From positions 1-45,758 of the forward strand of contig JAJZVW010000024.1 of NCBI GenBank assembly GCA_021847015.1: a stretch of 45,758 nucleotides of DNA. The letters are read 5' to 3'. The notes beneath the pieces are model-generated. The model saw nothing but the letters and a program-made list of their open reading frames with translations, ran no database searches and was not told the origin of the DNA. The number at the start of each line of letters is the position of its first letter. Positions within the stretch are counted from its first letter, which is position 1. Shown in pieces: positions 1-7,176 of the stretch. A program made the position numbers and the translations under genes. Source of the stretch: Pseudomonadota bacterium. GTDB lineage: Bacteria; Pseudomonadota; Alphaproteobacteria; Rhodospirillales; Magnetospirillaceae.

Positions 1-83
1 GAGTGCCATTCCGTTTGCTTGCCATGATGTAGACGCAGGGTGATTTCATCGTGTCCGCGCCGTCGAGTGTGGCCACACCATGG

Positions 84-103
84 ATGCCCGCTTCCGCGGG
101 CAT
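84..103. repeat. Short GC-rich hairpin in the left intergenic region
   Basis: ATGCCCGC and GCGGGCAT form a perfect 8-bp inverted repeat around a TTCC loop. It resembles the hairpins between hisH and hisA at 15232-15291. No T-run follows, so it is more likely a dispersed repeat than a strong intrinsic terminator. I see no convincing gene in bases 1-231. Confidence 0.5.
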
Positions 104-231
104 GACGACAGTGAAACGGGGCATATCAACTATTCGTTAACCTGGGTTCGGAGCCCTGGGCGGAGTTCGACCCCGATTGCGTCGCGGGCGGCGGATGAGG
201 TGTAATGGCGGCCTTCGCCGAAGGACACCGG

Positions 232-693
232 ATGAACATGAGCGACTTCACCCTCGCCGCCACCCTTGCCCTGAGCTGGGACGACATCGACCGCGATTGC
301 CGCGCGCTCGCCGCCCTTCTTGCGCCGAAAGGGCCGTTCCGGGGCATCGTCGCCATCGCCCGCGGCGGGCTGGTGCCGGCGGCGCTGCTGGCGCGCGATC
401 TGGATATCCGGCTGGTGGAGACGGTCTGCATCTCCACCTACGACGACCGCGCGCGGGGCACGCCCGAAGTACTCAAGGCCCTGTCCGGCGACGGCCAGGG
501 CTGGCTGGTGGTGGACGATCTGGTGGATAGCGGCGCCACCGCCGAATTGGTGCGCGCCATGCTGCCCAAGGCCCACTTCGCCACCCTCTACGCCAAGCCC
601 GAAGGCCGGCCCCAGGTGGACACCTTCGTGGCCGAGGTGGATCAGCGGGTATGGATCATCTTCCCGTGGGAAGCCGGCGCCGACGGGGAGTGA
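232..693 (+). CDS. gpt: Xanthine/guanine phosphoribosyltransferase (Gpt-like)
   Basis: A type I phosphoribosyltransferase of about 153 residues, expected to transfer ribose-phosphate from PRPP to xanthine or guanine in purine salvage. The PRPP-binding loop is visible as LVVDDLVDSGATAELV, preceded by the strand-loop IVAIARGGLVPAALLAR typical of Gpt-type enzymes. The length matches bacterial XGPRT (about 150-160 residues). I chose the ATG at 232 because AAGGA lies six bases upstream; an in-frame ATG at 205 would add nine residues and one at 238 would remove two. The gene converges on glnD and ends immediately beside the glnD stop. The purine specificity is inferred from family resemblance. Confidence 0.8.
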   Translation: MNMSDFTLAATLALSWDDIDRDCRALAALLAPKGPFRGIVAIARGGLVPAALLARDLDIRLVETVCISTYDDRARGTPEVLKALSGDGQGWLVVDDLVDSGATAELVRAMLPKAHFATLYAKPEGRPQVDTFVAEVDQRVWIIFPWEAGADGE

Positions 694-3462
694 TCACTGC
701 GCCGCCGCCGCGGCCGGTGCCGCCCCCCGTTCGAGCGCGGCCGCCAGGGCTTCGCGGACCTGCTCCAGCTTGCGCTCGTGCTCGACCTTGAGGCCGAACA
801 CGTCCTTCACATAGAACACGTCCACCACCCGCTCGCCGTAGGTCGAGATGTGCGCCGAGGCGATCTGCAAGCCCAGCCGGGTCATCGCCGCCGTGAGGTC
901 GTAGAGCAGGCCGGGACGGTCGCGGCCGTTGACCTCGATCAGCGTATGGGTGGCCGACGCCTTGTTGTCGACGATCACCCGGGGCGGCACCTTGAAGACC
1001 GCGGCCCGTTGCGGCAGGCGCGCGCGCCGGGCGGCCAGCTCGCGGTCGAGGCGCAGGCGGCCCATCAGCACCTGTTCGATCGCCGCCGACAGCTTCGCCA
1101 GCTTCGGGGCATCGTCGAAGGCGCCGCCGTCGGGTTCCTGGACCCAGAAGGTGTCCAGCGCCATGCCGTTGGCGAGAGTGACGATCTTGGCGTCGACGAT
1201 GTTGGCCCCCGACACCGCCATGGCGCCGGCGATCTGTGAGAACAGGCCGGGATGGTCGCCGGTATAGACGGTGATCTCGGTGACGGCGCGGCCTGCGTCG
1301 ACGCGGCTTTCCACCGTCAGCGGCGCCCCGGCGGCCTCGGCCTCGCGCACGAGCCGCGCGTGGCGCACATGGGTGGGCGTGTCGAACAGGGTCCAGTAGC
1401 TGCGGTAGCCGCGCGCCAGATGGTCCTCGATGGCGGACGCCGGCCACCCCTGGACCGCCAGTTCCGCCGACAGCGCCGCCTGCGCCGCCTGCACGTGGGA
1501 TTCCCGCGCGGCCGAGAGGCCGCCGGTCATCGCCTCCTCGGTGCGGTGATAAAGCTCGCGCAGGAGGCCGGCCTTCCAGCCGTTCCACACGTTGGGCCCG
1601 ACCGCGCGGATGTCGGCGACGGTGAGCAGCAACAGCAGGCGCAAGCGTTCGGGGCTTTGCACCAGGGCGGTGAAGTCCTGGATGGTCTTGGGATCGTCCA
1701 CGTCCCGCTTGGAGGCGGTGCGGCTCATGGTCAGGTGGTGGCGCACCAGCCATGCCACCGTCTCGGTCTCGGCGTCGCTCAAGCCGAAGCGGGGCCCGAG
1801 GCGCATCGCCACCTCGGCGCCGAGTTCCGAGTGGTCGCCGTTGCGGCCCTTGGCGATGTCGTGGAGGAAGACCGCGAGGTAAAGGGCGGTACGGCCCTCG
1901 ATCTGCCGGATCGCCTCGGTGGCGGTGGGCAGGTCCCGTTCGAGTTCGCCGCGCTCGATGGCGTGCAGGATGCCCACGGCCTGGAGCGTGTGCTCGTCCA
2001 CCGTGTAGACGTGGTACATATCGTACTGCATCTGCGCCACCACCCGCCCGAAATCGGGGATGAAGCGGCCCAGCACGCCGGCCTCGTTCATGTGCCGCAG
2101 CGCCACCTCGGGGTTCTTGCGGCTGGTCAGCATCGCCAGGAACAGCCGGTTGGCCTCCGGGTCGGCCCGCAGGAGGGCGTCGATGCGCTTGAGGTTGCGG
2201 TGGACGAGATCCAGCGCGGTGGGATGGATGTCGAGGTCGTGGGCCAGCGCCGCATGGAACAGGCGGATCATCGCCACCGGGTCCTTGGCGAACTGGTCGG
2301 GCGCGGCCGCGGCAAGCCGGTCGCCCTCCAGCATGAACCCCTCGATGGAGGACCGCTTGGCCAAGGACAGGAGCCGCGCCAGGCGCAGCTTGGGCTTGCG
2401 CTTGTGCTGCTCCTCGGCGAGCGCGCAGACCAGGCGCGTGAGATCGCCCACATCCTTAGCGACCAGGAAGAAGTGCTTCATGAACCGCTCGACGCCGCGC
2501 GAACCGGCGCGGTCGGCGTAGCCCATGCGTTCGGCGATTTCCGGCTGCACGTCGAAGGTCAGGCGATCCTCGGCGCGGCCGGCGAGGTAGTGGAGGTGGC
2601 AGCGCACCGTCCACAGGAAGTTCTGCGCCTTGGCGAATCGGGCGGCGGCGGCGGCGCTGATGCCTCCCATCTCGACCAGTTGGCCGATCCCGTCCACCCG
2701 GTACAGATACTTGGCGATCCAATAGAGGGTGTGCAGGTCCCTGAGTCCGCCCTTGCCCTCCTTGACGTTCGGTTCCAGCACGTAGCGCACGTCGCCCATC
2801 TGCGCGTGGCGGCCGTCCCGCTCGGCCAGCTTGGCCTCGACGAACTCGGTGGCGCTGCCGGCCATGACCTCGGCACGGAAACGGTTCTTCATCGCGAAGA
2901 ACAGCGTCTGGTCGCCCCACAGCCAGCGCATTTCCAAGAGCGCCGTGCGGATGGTGAGGTCGCCCTTGGCCAGCCGCACGCATTCGTCGGCGGACCGCGT
3001 CGCCTGCCCCACTTTCAGGCCCAGATCCCACAGCAGGTAGAGCATGTACTCCACCATCTGCTCGTGCCAGGGCGTGCGCTTGTACGGGGTGAGGAACAAG
3101 AGGTCGATGTCCGAATGGGGACTGAGTTCGCCGCGGCCGTACCCGCCCACCGCCACCAGGCTCATGGCTTCGGCGGCCGTGCGCACGCCCTGGGGGAATT
3201 CGTGCCGGGCGGCATGGTCGTGGGCGATGCGGATCAGCTGATCGAGCAGGAAACAGTTCTCCCGCACGGTCTCGGCCCCGCTGCCGCGCTGGTCGAACCG
3301 GCGGCGGATTTCCGCGCGCCCCTCCGCCAGGGCGGTCTTGAACACCTCCAGCACCCGCGCGCGCCGCTTGTGTTTGGCCAAGCCCTCGGCCACGGCCGCG
3401 TTCAGCCGCGCGATCAAGGCCCGCCGGTCGATGATGGCGCGCTGGTCGGGTATCTTGGTCAT
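694..3462 (-). CDS. glnD: [Protein-PII] uridylyltransferase / uridylyl-removing enzyme
   Basis: A bifunctional sensor of glutamine status that uridylylates PII proteins (GlnB/GlnK) when nitrogen is scarce and removes UMP when glutamine is plentiful. All expected domains are present in about 922 residues. The N-terminal nucleotidyltransferase has GGYGRGELSPHSDIDLLFL, with the metal-binding DxD. The central HD phosphohydrolase has FLHDIAKGRNGDHS and a later RHH motif. Two C-terminal ACT domains begin at TEITVYTGDHPGLFSQIAG and at VNGRDRPGLLYDLTAAM. I start at the ATG at 3462 (MTKIPDQRA); an upstream in-frame ATG at 3549 adds 29 residues of low-complexity, non-family sequence. The gene stands alone and is convergent with the phosphoribosyltransferase. 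The activities are known for the family. Confidence 0.96.
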   Translation of the reverse strand: MTKIPDQRAIIDRRALIARLNAAVAEGLAKHKRRARVLEVFKTALAEGRAEIRRRFDQRGSGAETVRENCFLLDQLIRIAHDHAARHEFPQGVRTAAEAMSLVAVGGYGRGELSPHSDIDLLFLTPYKRTPWHEQMVEYMLYLLWDLGLKVGQATRSADECVRLAKGDLTIRTALLEMRWLWGDQTLFFAMKNRFRAEVMAGSATEFVEAKLAERDGRHAQMGDVRYVLEPNVKEGKGGLRDLHTLYWIAKYLYRVDGIGQLVEMGGISAAAAARFAKAQNFLWTVRCHLHYLAGRAEDRLTFDVQPEIAERMGYADRAGSRGVERFMKHFFLVAKDVGDLTRLVCALAEEQHKRKPKLRLARLLSLAKRSSIEGFMLEGDRLAAAAPDQFAKDPVAMIRLFHAALAHDLDIHPTALDLVHRNLKRIDALLRADPEANRLFLAMLTSRKNPEVALRHMNEAGVLGRFIPDFGRVVAQMQYDMYHVYTVDEHTLQAVGILHAIERGELERDLPTATEAIRQIEGRTALYLAVFLHDIAKGRNGDHSELGAEVAMRLGPRFGLSDAETETVAWLVRHHLTMSRTASKRDVDDPKTIQDFTALVQSPERLRLLLLLTVADIRAVGPNVWNGWKAGLLRELYHRTEEAMTGGLSAARESHVQAAQAALSAELAVQGWPASAIEDHLARGYRSYWTLFDTPTHVRHARLVREAEAAGAPLTVESRVDAGRAVTEITVYTGDHPGLFSQIAGAMAVSGANIVDAKIVTLANGMALDTFWVQEPDGGAFDDAPKLAKLSAAIEQVLMGRLRLDRELAARRARLPQRAAVFKVPPRVIVDNKASATHTLIEVNGRDRPGLLYDLTAAMTRLGLQIASAHISTYGERVVDVFYVKDVFGLKVEHERKLEQVREALAAALERGAAPAAAAAQ

Positions 3463-3494
3463 CGAGGGTCCGCCCGCATCTGTCGCTTCCCAAA

Positions 3495-4361
3495 TTATAG
3501 GGAGACCCGAGCGGCCGCGGCCAGCCCAATCTGGGCGAAATTCGGGCAAGGCGCCGTTCCTGCCGATCGGTTAGGCAGACGGAAGCGCAATAACGCCCGT
3601 TCCGCCCCCACTCCCGCGATTCCGGCGGCGCCGGAGCCGTTCAGCCGGCGGGCGGTCCTTGGGGTCACGCCGCCCAGCGCGATCACCGGCAGGCCCGCGC
3701 GCCGCGTCCAGGCGGCGAAGCGCACCGGGCCGATGGCCGGGGCGCCGGGGTGGCTGGCGGTGGCAAAGACCGGCGCCAGCAGCGCGGCGCATACCCCGAG
3801 ACGCCGCGCCCTCGCCAGCGCGGCCGGGCCGTGGCAGGCGGCGGTGACGGCGCGGCCCTTGCGCCGCGCCCAGCCCAGGAGCGGCGCCAGCCGTCCCGAA
3901 AACAGCATCCCTTCGGGCAGGTGGACGCCCGCCGCGCCCACCCGGTCGGCCAGGCGCCAATCGCCCGCCACCAGCAGGACCAGCCGCCGCGCCTTGGCCA
4001 GCGTGGCCAGCCGCGCCGCCAGGGCCGCCCGTCCGGGGGCGCCGTAATGGCGGAACACGATCCCGCTCCCGGCCGGCAATGCCGCCGCCGCCGGCAGCGG
4101 GTCGGGCCGCCGCCCCGCGTCGGTGACCAGCAGGCGGCGGGGGAGCCGGCATCGGGCAGCGGTTCTCATTATGCATTTTTCGCTGTCATCCCGAGCCGAC
4201 GGCGAGGGATCTTTCCGGCACTTTCGCGTGAAAGATCCCTCAGTCGCTCCGCTCCCTCGGGATGACAACATGCCCTGATGCCGCATAATGAGAACCGCTG
4301 GGCATCGGGCCGGCGAATTGAGTCGCCTTGCGGCGTCTGCTAGGGTCATGCCGTCCACCAT
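3495..4361 (-). CDS. thiE: Thiamine phosphate synthase-like protein with in-frame mobile-element insertion
   Basis: The TIM-barrel part resembles ThiE/TenI: strand LLVTD, GVHLPEG, HGPAALARARRLGV, LAPVFATASHPGAPAIGP and the phosphate-binding VIALGGVTPRTA. ThiE joins the pyrimidine and thiazole halves of thiamine; whether this copy is active ThiE or regulatory TenI is uncertain. The 5' part is unusual. A 144-bp element plus its 9-bp duplication (153 bp, 51 codons) sits between the N-terminal segment MTLADAARRLNSPARC and the first barrel strand. The reading frame stays open through it. Translation could start at 4361 or 4349 and include 51 foreign residues, or start at the ATG supplied by the element's terminal repeat at 4169, giving 224 residues. 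No ATG, GTG or TTG is visible between that ATG and the first barrel strand. Confidence 0.75.
   Translation of the reverse strand: MVDGMTLADAARRLNSPARCPAVLIMRHQGMLSSRGSGATEGSFTRKCRKDPSPSARDDSEKCIMRTAARCRLPRRLLVTDAGRRPDPLPAAAALPAGSGIVFRHYGAPGRAALAARLATLAKARRLVLLVAGDWRLADRVGAAGVHLPEGMLFSGRLAPLLGWARRKGRAVTAACHGPAALARARRLGVCAALLAPVFATASHPGAPAIGPVRFAAWTRRAGLPVIALGGVTPRTARRLNGSGAAGIAGVGAERALLRFRLPNRSAGTAPCPNFAQIGLAAAARVSL
4157..4300. mobile_element. 144-bp MITE-like element, copy 1
   Basis: The ends are perfect inverted repeats, CAGCGGTTCTCATTATGC and its complement. The element is flanked by a perfect 9-bp direct repeat, GGCATCGGG, at 4148-4156 and 4301-4309, as expected of a transposition target duplication. 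It is identical over all 144 bases to the copy at 10430-10573. The core is an imperfect hairpin of the TGTCATCCCGAG / CTCGGGATGACA type. It encodes no transposase, so it is non-autonomous. It lies inside the thiamine-synthase-like gene. Confidence 0.92.
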
Positions 4362-4378
4362 AACCGAGTTGTCCGCCA

Positions 4379-5041
4379 GTGTCCGTCGCCGCCAACATCG
4401 CCGCCATCCGGGAACGCATCGCCGGGGCCGCCCGCGCCGCCGGGCGCGACCCGCTGGGCGTGACCCTGGTGGCGGTGTCCAAGACCTGGCTGGCCGAGGC
4501 GATCCGCCCCGCGCTGGTGGCCGGCCAGCGCGTGTTCGGCGAGAACCGGGTGCAGGAGGCCGAGGGCAAATGGCCGGCCCTGAAGGCCGAGTTCGCGGAT
4601 GTCGAGCTGCATCTGATCGGCCCCTTGCAGACCAACAAGGTGCGCGACGCCCTCGCCCTGTTCGACGTCATCGAGACCGTCGACCGGCCTAAGCTCGCCC
4701 GCGTGCTGGCCCAGGAAATGGACCGCGCCGGCCGCCGGCCGCGCTGCCTGGTCCAGGTCAACACCGGCCGCGAACCTCAGAAGGCGGGCGTAGACCCCGA
4801 TCAGGCCGATGCGCTGATCGCCGTCTGCCGCGGCGAATACCGCCTGCCGGTGGAGGGTGTGATGGGTATCCCCCCCGCCGGAGACGATCCCATGCCCCAT
4901 TTCCGCCTGCTGGCCGGGATCGCCGCCCGCAACGGGCTGGCCGTGGTCAGCATGGGCATGAGCGGGGATTACGAATTGGCCATCGCTGCCGGGGCCACCC
5001 ATATCCGCGTCGGCTCGGCCGTGTTCGGCGCGCGGGGATGA
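4379..5041 (+). CDS. yggS: YggS/PROSC family pyridoxal-phosphate homeostasis protein
   Basis: A 220-residue single-domain PLP-binding protein of the alanine-racemase fold type III. The family controls free PLP levels and has no firmly assigned catalytic reaction. The PLP lysine is in LVAVSKTW (Lys35). Other family motifs are FGENRVQEAEGKW, HLIGPLQTNKVRDAL, LVQVNTGREPQKAGV, GVMGIPP, SMGMSGDYELAIAAGATHIRVGSAVFG. The start is a GTG at 4379. The stop overlaps the ATG of the following XRE-type regulator (ATGA at 5038-5041), so the two are probably co-translated. It is divergent from the thiamine-synthase-like gene. Confidence 0.92.
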   Translation: MSVAANIAAIRERIAGAARAAGRDPLGVTLVAVSKTWLAEAIRPALVAGQRVFGENRVQEAEGKWPALKAEFADVELHLIGPLQTNKVRDALALFDVIETVDRPKLARVLAQEMDRAGRRPRCLVQVNTGREPQKAGVDPDQADALIAVCRGEYRLPVEGVMGIPPAGDDPMPHFRLLAGIAARNGLAVVSMGMSGDYELAIAAGATHIRVGSAVFGARG

Positions 5042-5394
5042 CGCCCTTCGGGCGCAAGGTGCGGGAATTGCGGGACGCCCAGGGCATTCCGCTCAAGCGC
5101 ATGGCCCAGGACCTGCACCTGTCCTCGGCCTATCTGTCCGCTTTGGAACGGGGCAACCGAGGCCGGCCGGCGCCGGGGCTGATCATGCAGATCGCCGGCT
5201 ATCTCGGCTGCATCTGGGACGAGGTCGAGGAGCTCAAGGCCCTGGCGGAGCTGTCCCATCCCCGCGTGGTGGTGGACACCGCGGGCCTCGGCCCCGAGCG
5301 CACTGAGCTCGCCAACCGCCTGTCCCAGCGCATCCGCGACCTGCCGGACACGGCGATCGAACGGATGCTGGCCATCGTCAGGGAGGCGGGATAG
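5038..5394 (+). CDS. Small XRE-family helix-turn-helix regulator
   Basis: A 118-residue protein whose first 60 residues form a Cro/C1-type helix-turn-helix: VRELRDAQGIPLKRMAQDLHLS followed by AYLSALERGNRG. The C-terminal half, with ELANRLSQRIRDLPDTAIERML, looks helical and may serve dimerisation; I recognise no ligand domain. Its start overlaps the yggS stop by four bases, implying a shared transcript. The target genes cannot be deduced; autoregulation of the yggS pair is possible but not shown. The next gene, holA, is convergent. Confidence 0.85.
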   Translation: MTPFGRKVRELRDAQGIPLKRMAQDLHLSSAYLSALERGNRGRPAPGLIMQIAGYLGCIWDEVEELKALAELSHPRVVVDTAGLGPERTELANRLSQRIRDLPDTAIERMLAIVREAG

Positions 5395-5421
5395 GGGCGG
5401 GCATTACGGCGAGTTGCGATC

Positions 5422-6453
5422 TCACCGCCGCCCGGAGCGGCCGGCGGCGCGGGCGAGCTGCATCACCGCCCGCGAGACGATTTCCGCGGCCGGCATGCCG
5501 GTGGTCTTGCATTCGCCTTCCGCCTCCAGAAGAAGCTCCAGCGCCCGGCCGAGCCGATCGGGCGACCAGCGGCCGAGCTGGCGCCGGAACCGGTCGGCGG
5601 CCTTGAAGATCACCGGGGGTTTCAGCGCAGCCATGGCCTGCTCGGCGGAACGGCCCTGGGCCATCGCCCCGGCGGCCAGGTGCAGGCGCTGGAAATGGCG
5701 GGACAGCGCGCGAAGGACCGCCACCGGCTGGGTGCCCTCGCGCAGCAGGCGGTCGAGCACCCGTTGCGCGGCGGCATGGTCGCCGTCGGCGGCGCCGAGC
5801 GCGAGATCGTCGAACGACAGGGCGGCGCTATCGCCGACGCAGGCGACCGCGTCCGCCAGGCGCACCCGGTCGGCACCGCCCATGTAAAGGACGAGCTTGC
5901 CCAGTTCCGCGCGGGTCAGGCGCCGGTCGCCGCCCAGGTGGTCCACCAGGAAGGCCAGCGCGTCGGGATCGGCAGACAGTTTGTTGGCGCGCAATTCCCC
6001 CTGGATCACGGCGGCGAGGCTGGCGCCGTCGTCGGCGTAGCAGGCGATCGCGGCGGCGTTGTCGGCGCCCTCGAACAGCTTGCGCAGGCTGGACCGCGGG
6101 CCGAGGTCGCCGCCTTCCACCACCACCAGGGCATCGCCCTTGGGATCGGCGAGAAAGGCGCGCACCGGCTCGGCCACGGTGTCACCCCCGTCGCGCACGA
6201 TCACCGCGCGGCGCCCCCCCGTCAGCGCCATGGCGGCGGCCTCGTCGGCGAGACGGGCGGGGTCCTCCTTGAGGCGGGCGGGAGTCAGTTCGGCGATCCG
6301 GAACGGGTCGCGCAGGTCGGGAACCACCCCGCGAACCAGCCGTTCCACCCGTTCGCGCACCAGCCCGCTGTCGGGGCCGTAGACCAGGATGGCGCGCATG
6401 GCGGCGTCGGGGGAGCCGATGAAGGTTTCGGCCCGGCTCCCGGCGATCTTCAC
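5422..6453 (-). CDS. holA: DNA polymerase III subunit delta
   Basis: The clamp-loader delta subunit, which opens the beta sliding clamp during replication. The 343-residue length is normal. Family features are AILVYGPDSGLVRERVERL near the N-terminus (a P-loop-like segment without a functional Walker A, as usual for delta), FRIAELTPARLKEDPARLADEAAAMALTGGRRAVIVRD, and VDHLGGDRRLTRAELGKLVLY in the middle domain. I chose the GTG at 6453 because it adds the expected N-terminal VKIAGSRAETFIGSPDAA and overlaps the lptE stop (GTGA), giving tight coupling. An ATG at 6399 would cut 18 residues. It is downstream of leuS and lptE, a common alphaproteobacterial order. Confidence 0.92.
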   Translation of the reverse strand: MKIAGSRAETFIGSPDAAMRAILVYGPDSGLVRERVERLVRGVVPDLRDPFRIAELTPARLKEDPARLADEAAAMALTGGRRAVIVRDGGDTVAEPVRAFLADPKGDALVVVEGGDLGPRSSLRKLFEGADNAAAIACYADDGASLAAVIQGELRANKLSADPDALAFLVDHLGGDRRLTRAELGKLVLYMGGADRVRLADAVACVGDSAALSFDDLALGAADGDHAAAQRVLDRLLREGTQPVAVLRALSRHFQRLHLAAGAMAQGRSAEQAMAALKPPVIFKAADRFRRQLGRWSPDRLGRALELLLEAEGECKTTGMPAAEIVSRAVMQLARAAGRSGRR

Positions 6454-7088
6454 GGCGCCAGCGGCTGGTTGAAGGGCTGCGACTGCAAGACCTGCGGCGT
6501 CTGGATCATTGGCTGGGCCTGGTCGGGCGCCGTCGTCTGCGACGCCTTCGCGTGGCTGGCCGGGTTGCGCAGATAGACGCCGATGCGGTCGCGGATGTCG
6601 TCGGCGATGTCGGCCAGCGCGCGCGCCTCGGCGTCGCGCTCCACCGAGATGCTGCCGTAGCGCGGGCCGAGGTAGTTGACGCTGACCGTGGACATGGGCG
6701 CTCCCGTCAGCACCACCCTGCCCAACGAATCCCGCAGCGTGAAGTTTACCATCATCTGCATTTCGCCCAAGGTGGCGAAGGAGTTGATCTGCTGGCCCAG
6801 ACCGACCATGTTTTCCGAAACCTGGATCTGCAAGGTGTAGAGCGGCCTCGCCGGCTCGCCCCGCGGCGTCAGCCGCTCCAGCAGGTCGTTGCGCAGCAAC
6901 TGGCCCTTGCGGTCGTCGATGGCGGCCACCCGCACCTGGGCCATCTGCGCCGAGGCCACTTCCGTCCGGGGGGTCGCCTTGCCGTAGAGCGGATGGAAGC
7001 CGCAGCCCGACGGGCCCAGCAGCGCCAGGGCGAAGATCGCGATGAGGGCTCTGGAGCCCCGTCCCGATGTCACCCCGACCGAGCGCAT
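6450..7088 (-). CDS. lptE: LPS-assembly lipoprotein LptE
   Basis: A small outer-membrane lipoprotein that plugs the LptD barrel and helps deliver lipopolysaccharide to the cell surface. From the ATG at 7088 it has 212 residues: a hydrophobic signal ALIAIFALALLGPSG, a lipobox ending at Cys29, then CGFHPLYG, the hallmark of LptE. The C-terminal tail is rich in Q and P. The start is uncertain. A dispersed repeat occupies 7068-7153 just upstream, and the frame stays open through it to an ATG at 7190 that overlaps the leuS stop; the residues encoded there are repeat-derived. A GTG at 7073 is another option. The stop overlaps the holA GTG start. Confidence 0.85.
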   Translation of the reverse strand: MRSVGVTSGRGSRALIAIFALALLGPSGCGFHPLYGKATPRTEVASAQMAQVRVAAIDDRKGQLLRNDLLERLTPRGEPARPLYTLQIQVSENMVGLGQQINSFATLGEMQMMVNFTLRDSLGRVVLTGAPMSTVSVNYLGPRYGSISVERDAEARALADIADDIRDRIGVYLRNPASHAKASQTTAPDQAQPMIQTPQVLQSQPFNQPLAP

Positions 7089-7153
7089 GCGAGCGGAGGG
7101 ATCCTTCAGGCGAAATCGCTCGAAAGATTCCTCGCCTACGGCTCGGAATGACA
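7068..7153. repeat. Dispersed TGTCATCCCGA-type hairpin repeat between leuS and lptE
   Basis: Begins TGTCACCCCGACCGAGCG and ends GGCTCGGAATGACA, forming an imperfect long inverted repeat with internal GGGATCCTTC and GAAAGATTCC arms. It is a relative of the core of the 144-bp elements but lacks their terminal repeats. It reaches into the 5' end of lptE and may have displaced the native start of that gene. Confidence 0.75.
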
Positions 7154-7176
7154 GGAAACACACGGCAAGGCCCCCC

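Noticed and set aside
120-200. A tRNA-like GGGTTCGGAGCCCTGG and GTTCGACCCC stretch
   Set aside because: It resembles a T-loop only locally; no acceptor stem or cloverleaf can be formed.
1252-4047. A 931-codon open frame on the plus strand opposite glnD
   Set aside because: It is a GC-rich antisense shadow of glnD: low-complexity H/G/Q/A-rich residues with no domain, while the minus strand has complete GlnD motifs.
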